This document shows, in pieces, positions 1 to 7,286 of a stretch of 64,000 nt of DNA. The notes under the pieces were generated by a model. That model was not told where the DNA came from. It made no database searches and worked only from the letters and a program-made list of their open reading frames with translations. The position numbers and the translations under genes were made by a program. The stretch's first letter is position 1; the number at the start of each line of letters is the position of its first letter. Where the stretch lies: assembly GCF_020386975.1 (NCBI RefSeq), contig NZ_JABFNK010000003.1, positions 1 through 64,000 of the forward strand. The letters run 5' to 3'. Source of the DNA: Thermococcus bergensis (GTDB lineage Archaea; Methanobacteriota_B; Thermococci; Thermococcales; Thermococcaceae).

Positions 1-685
1 TTAAGTTTTAGCCCTCTTTGCAAAAAGCGAGGGGATAAAAGCCCACATCTTCATTCCAAAACATACAAGCGAAGGAAAAAAGAGACTTCTCAGGCTGCTG
101 GGAGTAGAGGTTCATGAAGTTGAAGGGTCACGAATGGAAGTGCATGAAAAGGCAAGAAGCTTTCTGGAGGGAATTTACATATCTCACTGGTACAACCCGT
201 ATTTCCTTGAGGGAACAAAAACGGTAGCTTACGAGGTTTATGAGCAGATAGGGAGTGTAGATTATGCATTAGCGCCCACCGGAAGTGGAACCCTGTTTTT
301 AGGCCTCTACAAGGGGTTTAAAGAATTGGAGACACTTGAAGGGACAAAAACTCCCAGAATGATTGCTGTCCAGGGAAAAGGGTATGAAAGCCTGTGCAAG
401 ATGAGTGAAGAAAAAAGCAGGCTTGCAGAGGGGATAGCAATTCCCGAACCTCCCAGAAGAGAGCAGATGCGTAAAGCCCTAGAAGAAAGCAATGGAATCT
501 GTATTTCCGTAGGAGATAAAGAAATCACAGATGCCATAGAAGACCTCATCTCCATGGGTTTCTTAGTTGAGCCAACAGCAGCAACAGCATATGCTGCATT
601 TAAGCTGCTCTTAGAAGAAGGCTATTTTGAAAAAGGCGCAAAAGTGCTTATCCCCCTCACCGGTTCTGGACTGAAAAACATTTAA
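1..685 (+). CDS. threonine synthase-like PLP enzyme, 3' part, probable frameshift at window edge
   Basis: Resembles archaeal threonine synthase, a fold-type II PLP enzyme converting O-phosphohomoserine to threonine in the cytoplasm. The visible part has the conserved stretch SHWYNPYFLEGTKT, the glycine-rich cofactor loop APTGSGTLF and the family ending PLTGSGLK; the N-terminal half with the PLP lysine lies outside. An ATG at 134 is too late to be the true start, since homologous sequence (KSEGIKAHIFIPK) continues upstream in frame. That frame hits TAA at 2-4, whereas removing one T from the TTTT run near 6-9 joins it to LSLALFAK, the expected family sequence. I infer a one-base insertion or a sequencing error. 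Other PLP fold-II enzymes (diaminopropionate lyase, cysteate synthase) are less likely alternatives. Confidence 0.7.
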
Positions 686-760
686 TGGAGCCGGGAGGGG
701 GATTTGAACCCCCGTAAAGCGGATCTGCAGTCCGCCGCCTCACCTCTAGGCTATCCCGGG
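686..760 (-). tRNA. tRNA-Cys (GCA)
   Basis: Anticodon loop CTGCAGA lies between a GCGGA/TCCGC stem and gives GCA. The T arm GGGGG-TTCAAAT-CCCCC and an encoded CCA (686-688) are present. The 3' acceptor strand TCCCGGC would need 5' GCCGGGA, but the gene reads GCCCGGGA, one extra C. It therefore has either a C1:C72 mismatch or a bulged C. Confidence 0.9.
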
Positions 761-784
761 CATTTTTTCCCGAAGAATATATTT

Positions 785-872
785 TGGCGCCGCGGCGGGG
801 ATTTGAACCCCGGAGGGACTGCGCCCCACCGGCTTAGCAGGCCGGCGCCATACCAGGCTAGGCTACCGCGGC
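785..872 (-). tRNA. tRNA-Ser (GCU)
   Basis: Class II tRNA with a long variable arm. Acceptor GCCGCGG pairs with CCGCGGC, discriminator G, encoded CCA at 785-787. Anticodon loop CTGCTAA gives GCU (Ser AGC/AGU). Its promoter (911-925) lies just upstream, next to the decayed IS6 element. Confidence 0.95.
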
Positions 873-910
873 ACGTCCTACATTAACCAACATTAAGGAG
901 TTTGGGAGGG

Positions 911-925
911 TATTTAAAGTTTTCG
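911..925 (-). promoter_or_regulatory. BRE/TATA promoter of tRNA-Ser
   Basis: On the minus strand a purine-rich BRE (CGAAAAC) is followed by TTTAAATA, about 40 bases upstream of the tRNA 5' end. The decayed IS6 element begins 13 bases upstream of the BRE. Confidence 0.6.
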
Positions 926-938
926 CAAACGGCAACAT

Positions 939-1718
939 GACACTGTCAGGATAAGCAGTGGGACGTTAGGTTTAAGTTTCTGATACCTCTTCAGAAAAGG
1001 GGAGAGAAATGAGGACTGAAACCATTATTTACTTACTGGTTTCAGTCTTAAAAACCTTTCGCCGGAACAAAATCCCAGCAAAAAAAGAAAACCAGGGCAA
1101 TAAACCTGTACCTGCACGGACTAAGTTACAGACAGGTAGGAACAATCCTCGAAATCAGCCACACAACAGTCTGGGAAACAGTCCAAAAATTCGCGAAAGC
1201 AGTTTACCAGCCGAAAATCCTCGCAGTCAAAAAACAGAGAAACTTCATCGCAATTGACGAGACAGTGATAAAGATCAACGGCCAGAAGAGATTTCTCTGG
1301 GCTGCAATCGACGTTGAGAGCAAAGAAATCCTAGCAGTATGGATTACAAGCGTTAGGAACTGGTGGATTGCAGGGACTTCATTCTAGTTGTTTTGAAATC
1401 CTGCGAGGGACAGCCAATTTTCCTGGTTGACAAAGGGCCGTGGTATAAATCAGCGTTTAAATCTCTCGGGCTGGATTATCTGCATGTGACTTTCGGGCCG
1501 AGGAACTGTGTTGAGCGCTGGTTTAGGACTGTTAAAGAGAGAACAAAGCGTTTCTGGAATAACTTCAGGGCTAGAGACTGGAGGAGGGTTCACAGGTTTG
1601 TTTTTCTGTTTTCATTCTGGTATAATTTTGTTAGAATTCATTCTCGGTTTGGTGGACCGCCTGGTGATGTGACTGAATGGCTTCAGGAGGTGATACCCCA
1701 GTTATCCTGACAGTATCC
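939..1718 (+). mobile_element. decayed IS6-family insertion sequence
   Basis: Roughly 780 bp matching the intact IS6 copies elsewhere in the window. The left end GACACTGTCAGGATAA and right end TTATCCTGACAGTATC are degenerate versions of the terminal repeat GATACTGTTAGGATAA. The 9-base direct repeat CGGCAACAT flanks it (930-938 and 1718-1726), so target duplications survive; the last base is shared ambiguously between element and repeat. It separates the tRNA-Ser promoter from the nreA promoter. Decay of ends and gene makes this the oldest IS6 copy here. Confidence 0.9.
1009..1710 (+). pseudogene. IS6-family transposase remnant
   Basis: Translation starts like the intact 233-residue transposase (MRTETIIY versus MKSETIIY) but loses frame after about residue 27. 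The DETVIKING catalytic segment reappears in another frame near 1255-1285. A further deletion near 1370 precedes FILVVLKSC. At least two frameshifts separate the three DDE residues, so it cannot make an active enzyme. Near-correct length and the retained terminal ERWFRTVKER block identify the family without doubt. Confidence 0.93.
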
Positions 1719-1730
1719 GGCAACATTGAA

Positions 1731-1744
1731 GATAGGTATAAATA
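1731..1744 (+). promoter_or_regulatory. BRE/TATA promoter of nreA
   Basis: TATAAATA at 1737-1744 follows a purine-rich AGATAGG. It lies 24-31 bases before the ATG at 1768, which fits a leaderless or very short-leader transcript and rules against the earlier in-frame ATG at 1726, which lies upstream of the TATA box. Confidence 0.65.
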
Positions 1745-1767
1745 CCCCCTCGGTACATTTAAAGCTG

Positions 1768-3003
1768 ATGGAGCTCTTTAACTCAAAGCTGTGTGCTCTG
1801 TGCAAAGGAAGGAAACTCCTCTGTGGAAGGCCTACTTGCCCGATTCTCGAACGCTTTAGGGTAGTGAGGACTGTTGAGCAAAAGATAAACCGCAGAGAGA
1901 TTTTTGGTTCCTCCCCTCCAAGCATATTCGTTGGTGAATACGGCTATCCAAAAGTCCGCATCGGGCCCCTCGTTCCCCCGATAGAGGGGAACACCTCCCA
2001 TCTCGACAGTCCCCTAAAGTGGGAGAACAAAACAATAAGGGATATCCTTTACTACCGCTCCCTTCTGGTTATGGGGGAAATGCAGGCCGATATTAACGTG
2101 AGAAAGAGCGGAAGAATTCTTGAAGAAGTTCAGGAGCTGGCAATGTCGATAAAGCCTGTGGACAGCGAAATCCTTCTCAAGAGAAAGCCGATTTTAAAAG
2201 TCCTTCCAAGTGAATTTGCCCCGCCCATAGGGCCAAAGGCAGAACTTCTCGACTTCGAGCTCACAGAGAATCCAAAAATACCGAGGAAAACCGATTACGT
2301 TGTGGGGGATGAGCTGAAAGCCGAGCAAGCAATAATGAGACTCTACAACTGGGGCTTTGATGAGTACTACATAATAAGACTCCTCTCTGCAGGACTTTTG
2401 GGCATTAACAGAAAGCTCGTTCCAACAAGATGGAGCATCACAGCTGTGCAGGATACAATAGGGAAAAAGCTGAGAAAAGAAATCCTGCATTATGAGCCTA
2501 TAAACGAATTTGAGCTCTACTTTTACGAATTCCTCGGCAACAGATATGCCGTGCTTTTGATGCCCGAAACTTACGCATTTGAACTTTTGGAGGTCTGGCT
2601 CAAAGGCTCTTTGTTTGGAAGTGACGAGCCTGAAGTAATCCACGACTATGAGGACTTTCACGGGATTAAGGGGTACGCTGAAGAGACCACGGGGGCGTAT
2701 TATGCCGCCCGTTTGAGCGTTCTTGAAAGCCTCAGGAGAAGAAGGAGGCAGGCAAGAATAATAGTGTTCAGAGAAGTAACTCCAAAGTACTACGCTCCCG
2801 TAGGTGTGTGGCAGATAAGGGTGGGGGTAAAGAAAGCCATGGAGAATCAGGTAGGAAAATTTAACACACTCCAAGAAGCCTTCAATGAACTCAGAAAACT
2901 CCTTGAGCTAAAGCTTGAGAAATATCTAGAAAAAAGCTGGATTCTGAGGATGAGAAAGCAGAGAACACTCGACTATTACCTCAACTATCAAAGGACATTT
3001 TAA
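1768..3003 (+). CDS. nreA: DNA repair protein NreA (PCNA-interacting)
   Basis: Archaeal NreA family protein, linked in haloarchaea to repair of alkylation and crosslink damage together with PCNA. With the ATG at 1768 it has 411 residues. The N-terminus carries a probable zinc site (C9, C12, C19, C24 within CALCKGRKLLCGRPTC). The C-terminus has a PCNA-interacting (PIP) motif, QRTLDYYL, at about residues 398-405, both hallmarks of the family. The start is chosen because TATAAATA at 1737-1744 must lie upstream of transcription; the longer reading from 1726 would place coding sequence across the promoter. The decayed IS6 element ends about 20 bases before the TATA box. No operon partner is visible; the phosphodiesterase gene follows after 53 bases. 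Confidence 0.9.
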   Translation: MELFNSKLCALCKGRKLLCGRPTCPILERFRVVRTVEQKINRREIFGSSPPSIFVGEYGYPKVRIGPLVPPIEGNTSHLDSPLKWENKTIRDILYYRSLLVMGEMQADINVRKSGRILEEVQELAMSIKPVDSEILLKRKPILKVLPSEFAPPIGPKAELLDFELTENPKIPRKTDYVVGDELKAEQAIMRLYNWGFDEYYIIRLLSAGLLGINRKLVPTRWSITAVQDTIGKKLRKEILHYEPINEFELYFYEFLGNRYAVLLMPETYAFELLEVWLKGSLFGSDEPEVIHDYEDFHGIKGYAEETTGAYYAARLSVLESLRRRRRQARIIVFREVTPKYYAPVGVWQIRVGVKKAMENQVGKFNTLQEAFNELRKLLELKLEKYLEKSWILRMRKQRTLDYYLNYQRTF

Positions 3004-3056
3004 TATCAAAACTTCCGAAGCTTAAACTTTTTAACCAGCTTTTCTTAGGATAATTT

Positions 3057-4178
3057 ATGAGAAAAAAACTCGCCCTCATAAGCCTCGACGGTAGCGGAGT
3101 TTACAATTTAGAGCACATGCCCTTCTTAAGTGAGCTAGCGGAAGGAGGGTTCTCCATAACGGTCGACTCAATATTTCCCACACTCACGGATTTAGTCCAC
3201 ACAAGCGTTATGACGGGGGTTCCGCCAAGGGTTCACGGAGTTGTGGAAAACGGTTACTACGATAGAATAGCCGATAGAAAGGTGAATTTTTACGAGTATG
3301 AAGTCGCTTTTAACCCCCATAAAGTCATAAAGGCAAAAACGATAGTCGACATCCTTCGGGAGAAGGGAATAAGGAGTGCCTCTGTTAGCGGCTATACAAT
3401 GCCTCCCTTCAGCGGTACCCACGTTAGAATATTTCCCCCGTTTTTCAGCGACGATAACCTCTATAGGGAACACGGAAGAGACTGGAGAAAAGATAAATGG
3501 GTTTTAAATTCTGCCCTTTACCTCTATGAAGAGTGCAAACCGGATTTGCTCTTGGTTCACTTCTGCTCGATTGATGGTATGCAACACGATTACGGGCCCC
3601 TAAGCGATGAAGCCATGAAAGCTGTTGAAACCGTGGATACAGCATTAAACGTTTTGTGGGAAAGGCTTAGAGATGAGTACGCATTTATAATCTTTGCAGA
3701 CCATGGACAGGAAAAAGTCCACACGTGGGTAAACCTGAGGAATTACCTTAAAAAACACGGCATTGAAACGCTGAGGGTCTCATCCGGAGGGGGAGTGCAC
3801 GTTTATCTAAAAGACCCAAAAGAAGCAGAGGAGGCGTATCCGCTGTTAAAACGAGCCCCGGGAGTTAAATACGTCTTTTCCAGGGATGATCTGCCCCATC
3901 TGAACACTCCAAACAGCGGGGAGCTCATAGTCTCCGCCAAGGAAGGGTACTGGTTCTGCTCTCACAGGCTTTGCAATGGAATTAAGGGAACGAGCTACTG
4001 GACAAGGGGTATGCACGGCTCGATGAACGAGCCAGTAATGAAAGTTCCGCTGATTTTGTGGGGGTTTGAAAATGTAAATACTGAAAACGCTAGCCTTTAC
4101 GATATAGCCCCCACCATATTGAAGTTCTTTGGGATAGAAAAACCCGAAGACATGGTGGGAAAAAGCCTAATTCGATAA
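3057..4178 (+). CDS. type I phosphodiesterase/nucleotide pyrophosphatase family protein
   Basis: 373-residue alkaline-phosphatase-superfamily protein. Metal and nucleophile positions can be seen in order: D11 (SLDGSG), T44 in FPTLTDLVH, the D/H pair in IDGMQHDYG, the FADHGQ metal motif and a late MHGS histidine. These proteins hydrolyse phosphodiester or phosphate ester bonds using two zinc ions; the physiological substrate cannot be read from sequence. There is no signal peptide or membrane segment, so it is probably cytosolic. It converges on the rps7 end of the RNA polymerase operon. Confidence 0.85.
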   Translation: MRKKLALISLDGSGVYNLEHMPFLSELAEGGFSITVDSIFPTLTDLVHTSVMTGVPPRVHGVVENGYYDRIADRKVNFYEYEVAFNPHKVIKAKTIVDILREKGIRSASVSGYTMPPFSGTHVRIFPPFFSDDNLYREHGRDWRKDKWVLNSALYLYEECKPDLLLVHFCSIDGMQHDYGPLSDEAMKAVETVDTALNVLWERLRDEYAFIIFADHGQEKVHTWVNLRNYLKKHGIETLRVSSGGGVHVYLKDPKEAEEAYPLLKRAPGVKYVFSRDDLPHLNTPNSGELIVSAKEGYWFCSHRLCNGIKGTSYWTRGMHGSMNEPVMKVPLILWGFENVNTENASLYDIAPTILKFFGIEKPEDMVGKSLIR

Positions 4179-4229
4179 CCAGCTGTTAGAATTAATGATA
4201 AACCGAAAGTGGAAAAGAAATAAAAGAGC

Positions 4230-4877
4230 TCACCTTGAGGACTGTGCAATCCTCTCGATTTCTTCCTTCTTGCTGTATGCGAAGCTCTTTGTATCCTTGT
4301 TTGCTGCTGCGATAATTTCTTCAGCCAAAGCTTCGGCATAGCTTGTCTTGTTGCGGTAGCACTTTGCTGATGCACCAAGGGCAATGTTTCTCAAAGCAAC
4401 GTCAAGTCTTCTCAGTGGGGAGATATCAACTGCGATATGGTACCTAACTCCACCGAACATGACGTTTGTGGTGTCTTCCCTTGGGGCAGAGTTCTCAATT
4501 GCCTTAACAAGAACCTGGATTGGGTTCTGCTTTGTCCTCTGCTCAATGATCTTAAAGGCCTCTTTTACAACCTCATAAGCTTTAACTTTCTTGCTCATTA
4601 ATGAGCGGTGTTCTCTCCTCATGAAGTGGCCGCCTACTTTGTAGCTTGAAGCACCGCTTCTCATGACTTTGTTTATAAGTCTCTCAACCACATGGACATT
4701 GGCCTTACCGAACTGCTTCTTAGCATGCCTTCCGTGGTTGTGTGGGAGAATTCTTGGTTCAAGGTTAATATAAGGTCTGAGTGATGGGTCCTCAACTACT
4801 ACATCCTCAACGCTCCATCTTCCGAAAACCTTGAGATCCTTTGGGATAAAAAATCTCTCTTCTAGTGGTTTGGCCAT
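4230..4877 (-). CDS. rps7: 30S ribosomal protein uS7
   Basis: Small-subunit head protein that binds the 3' domain of 16S rRNA near the decoding site. 215 residues from the ATG at 4877, preceded by GGTGAT; an upstream ATG at 4886 overlaps rps12 and is less likely. The conserved core [21 protein letters not shown] is shortened here to [16 protein letters not shown] for recognition. Last gene of the RNA polymerase operon; the EF-1alpha and S10 genes that follow rps7 in many archaea are absent, and a convergent gene lies downstream. Confidence 0.97.
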   Translation of the reverse strand: MAKPLEERFFIPKDLKVFGRWSVEDVVVEDPSLRPYINLEPRILPHNHGRHAKKQFGKANVHVVERLINKVMRSGASSYKVGGHFMRREHRSLMSKKVKAYEVVKEAFKIIEQRTKQNPIQVLVKAIENSAPREDTTNVMFGGVRYHIAVDISPLRRLDVALRNIALGASAKCYRNKTSYAEALAEEIIAAANKDTKSFAYSKKEEIERIAQSSR

Positions 4878-4882
4878 GAGCA

Positions 4883-5326
4883 TCACCTTCTTGGCTTTTC
4901 TTTTCTACCCTTAACTATTTCTTTGAGGGATGTTCTGTTAACCATGACAACCTTGTATCTAATTCCTGGAATGTCACCTACAGCTCCACCCTTTGGACCA
5001 CCAATTCCCTCTATGATAACTTCATCGTGCTCGTCAATGTGCTTGATAGCACCGTCACCTGGTGTGAACGCTGTAACTACCTTACCGTTCTTGATGAGCT
5101 GGACTCTAACAGCTTTTCTCATACCTGAGTTTGGCTGCTTAGCCTCAACTGCAATCTTTTCAAGGACAATTCCTCTCGCTTGTGGTGCACCTTCAAGCGG
5201 GTCGCTCTTTTCCTTGAGCCTAAGTACCCTTCTCTTGTAGGTTATGTCACTCCACCTAAACTTCTTTCTCTTAAGCTTGAGCTTTCTTCCAGCAAATTCA
5301 CCGTAAGGAGCCTTCTTTCCAGCCAT
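4883..5326 (-). CDS. rps12: 30S ribosomal protein uS12
   Basis: Decoding-centre protein of the small subunit. 147 residues from the ATG at 5326 ([16 protein letters not shown]) behind GAGGTG; two upstream ATG codons are too close to the ribosome-binding site. The conserved loop [15 protein letters not shown] and the segment [15 protein letters not shown] identify it. It lies between the NusA-like gene and rps7, the standard archaeal order. Confidence 0.97.
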   Translation of the reverse strand: MAGKKAPYGEFAGRKLKLKRKKFRWSDITYKRRVLRLKEKSDPLEGAPQARGIVLEKIAVEAKQPNSGMRKAVRVQLIKNGKVVTAFTPGDGAIKHIDEHDEVIIEGIGGPKGGAVGDIPGIRYKVVMVNRTSLKEIVKGRKEKPRR

Positions 5327-5336
5327 GATCATCACC

Positions 5337-5774
5337 TCAAATTACCACGACTTCCTCAATCCCGTGGTGCCTCTCCATTAATTCTTTGACGAGATTTATG
5401 TTTTGCCCCCCTCTACCTATCGCCTTGGGCTTATCTCTTTGAGTCACATCAAGGAGGGCAACTTTTTTCCCATCTTTCTTTTCAGTTATGTGAACTTTTT
5501 TAATCCTTACGCCCATTGTTTTATAAATGTTCTTGAGGAATTCTTCCGGATCCTCTGAATGTTCTATGAGCTCAATGTCCTTCCCCAACATTCCCTGTAT
5601 TCTCTTAACGTTGCTGCCCCTCTTGCCTAATGCCAAACCCATTTCTCCCTTCTTGATGACAAATATTAAGCGATTCCTTGCTGAGTCAATTAAGCAGTCG
5701 AGCACTGTTGCTCCTGTAAAGCTCTCAAAGAGTGCAATGTACTTTATCTGGTCTGTGTTTAGCTTGAGTGGCAT
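5337..5774 (-). CDS. nusA: NusA-like transcription factor (KH domains)
   Basis: 145-residue archaeal NusA homologue made only of two KH RNA-binding domains; the S1 and RNAP-binding domains of bacterial NusA are missing, as usual in archaea. GXXG-type loops are visible in LGKRGSN and IGRGGQN. Probably acts in transcription elongation or termination or as an RNA-binding factor. The start ATG at 5774 is chosen over GTG at 5780 because the GGAGGT inside the end of rpl30e is then spaced 8 bases away. Confidence 0.93.
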   Translation of the reverse strand: MPLKLNTDQIKYIALFESFTGATVLDCLIDSARNRLIFVIKKGEMGLALGKRGSNVKRIQGMLGKDIELIEHSEDPEEFLKNIYKTMGVRIKKVHITEKKDGKKVALLDVTQRDKPKAIGRGGQNINLVKELMERHHGIEEVVVI

Positions 5775-5776
5775 GC

Positions 5777-6079
5777 TCACTTACCTCCAGCAAGTGCAAG
5801 TATTTTGCTCTCTCCAGGCTCTACTATTGCCAAGGATGCAATCACGAAGGGCTTACCGAGCATTGTACCAAGCTCAACGCTTGTCCCCTCGAACTCATAA
5901 ACTGGAATGTTGCTGAGCTTTGCGTAGTAGTTAATATCATCCTTGATTTCCTTTGGTGCGTTTTTAGCAACAATGATGAGCTTTGCACCACCAGTCTTGG
6001 CAAGCCTAACTGTTTCATTTGAACCGATGACAACTTTTCCTGTCTCAAAGGCTTTTCTAAGCTCAAATGCCAAATCCAT
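5777..6079 (-). CDS. rpl30e: 50S ribosomal protein eL30
   Basis: 100-residue archaeal/eukaryotic large-subunit protein of the L7Ae/L30e fold, with the conserved core [21 protein letters not shown]. Its last codons supply the ribosome-binding site of the NusA-like gene, so the two are probably translationally coupled. Conserved position between rpoA2 and nusA. Confidence 0.97.
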   Translation of the reverse strand: MDLAFELRKAFETGKVVIGSNETVRLAKTGGAKLIIVAKNAPKEIKDDINYYAKLSNIPVYEFEGTSVELGTMLGKPFVIASLAIVEPGESKILALAGGK

Positions 6080-6092
6080 TACCTACACCTCC

Positions 6093-7280
6093 TTACTCTT
6101 CTTCTATGGGTTTTTTAATCGGTAACTTCATTGCCAGTTTAACGATTCCCGTTCCAACCGGAACGGGTTGGCCAATTAACACGTTTTCAACCACACCGTT
6201 GAGGGGGTCAACTTCTCCCCTTTCGGCAGCTTGAAGTAAGTGTTGAACGGTAATCTCGAATGCAGCTCTAGCGAGCACACTTGCCTTTGTACCAACCACA
6301 CCATGTCTTCCAATGGGTCTCACAATACCATCGAGGGTCATCATATCGGCGACGAGCATGATGTGTCTAACATCAACCTCAAGACCCTGCTCTTGCATCG
6401 TTCTTGTTATTTCTTCGATAATGGCATTTCTTGCCGCTTCAATGCCAAGTACTTCTGCTATTTCGTGGATATTGTTCGTCCTTGTTCTTGTTGGATCAAC
6501 GCCCGGAACCTTGAGCACCTGTTTGAAGTTTGATCCCTCTGTGTAGATGACGTACTCATCTCCCTCTTTTCTGATAATTGTTTTTCCTACGCCTGACAGT
6601 CCTTTTAGACGATGCTTTTTAACTTTATCGGCGAGTCTTCTTAATGTTGAAACACCCTTAGCCTTTTTCATTCTGATTATCAATGTGTTCCCATCAACCT
6701 CTATTTCCGCCGACTTGAATGAGCGTTCGAGCTTTGCCTGAATTTTCTCCATTGTTAAACCGCTTTTCTCAAGGCGTTCTGGGTCAACATCAACCACGAA
6801 TTCCATGTTGAGTATATCAAGCGTCATACTTCTGGCAAGGCTTTCGAGAGTTGTTCCCTCAATTCTCCTCGCAACCTCACGAGCCTTTTCTGAGTCGTAT
6901 CTATGCTCCTCGTCGAGATAAACTGTCATAATTGGAGTTGATGGGTTCTTTCTTGCATCAACAATTTCAATGATTCTTGGGAGACCAAGGGTAACGTTAA
7001 TCTCAGCAACACCTGCATAGTGGAAGGTGTTAAGTGTCATCTGTGTGGAGGGCTCTCCAATTGACTGTGCGGTAACTGTTCCAACGGCCTCTCCAGGTTC
7101 TATTAGGGCTTTTTCGTATTCCTTAACGACCTCATCAATTATTGCCTCCACTTCTGCCTTCTGCAACTTGTACTTTTCGTTGTAAGCGAGGAGCTTCTCC
7201 AAAAGCTCCTCTCTAACTCTCTCTGGCAACTGGGAGGCTTTGCTCTCTACAAGCTTTTTAATAGTTGAGCTTGAGACCAT
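6093..7280 (-). CDS. rpoA2: DNA-directed RNA polymerase subunit A''
   Basis: C-terminal part of the archaeal largest subunit, equivalent to the C-terminal third of bacterial beta'. 395 residues. The trigger-loop region GEAVGTVTAQSIGEPSTQMT and the following TFHYAGV are present. Together with A' it forms the catalytic cleft. It starts six bases after rpoA1, so the pair is cotranscribed and probably translated together. The A'/A'' split is the normal archaeal state. Confidence 0.98.
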   Translation of the reverse strand: MVSSSTIKKLVESKASQLPERVREELLEKLLAYNEKYKLQKAEVEAIIDEVVKEYEKALIEPGEAVGTVTAQSIGEPSTQMTLNTFHYAGVAEINVTLGLPRIIEIVDARKNPSTPIMTVYLDEEHRYDSEKAREVARRIEGTTLESLARSMTLDILNMEFVVDVDPERLEKSGLTMEKIQAKLERSFKSAEIEVDGNTLIIRMKKAKGVSTLRRLADKVKKHRLKGLSGVGKTIIRKEGDEYVIYTEGSNFKQVLKVPGVDPTRTRTNNIHEIAEVLGIEAARNAIIEEITRTMQEQGLEVDVRHIMLVADMMTLDGIVRPIGRHGVVGTKASVLARAAFEITVQHLLQAAERGEVDPLNGVVENVLIGQPVPVGTGIVKLAMKLPIKKPIEEE

Positions 7281-7286
7281 AACATC

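Noticed and set aside
2194-2874. 226-codon minus-strand frame opposite nreA
   Set aside because: No recognisable domain and entirely antisense to a well-supported gene.
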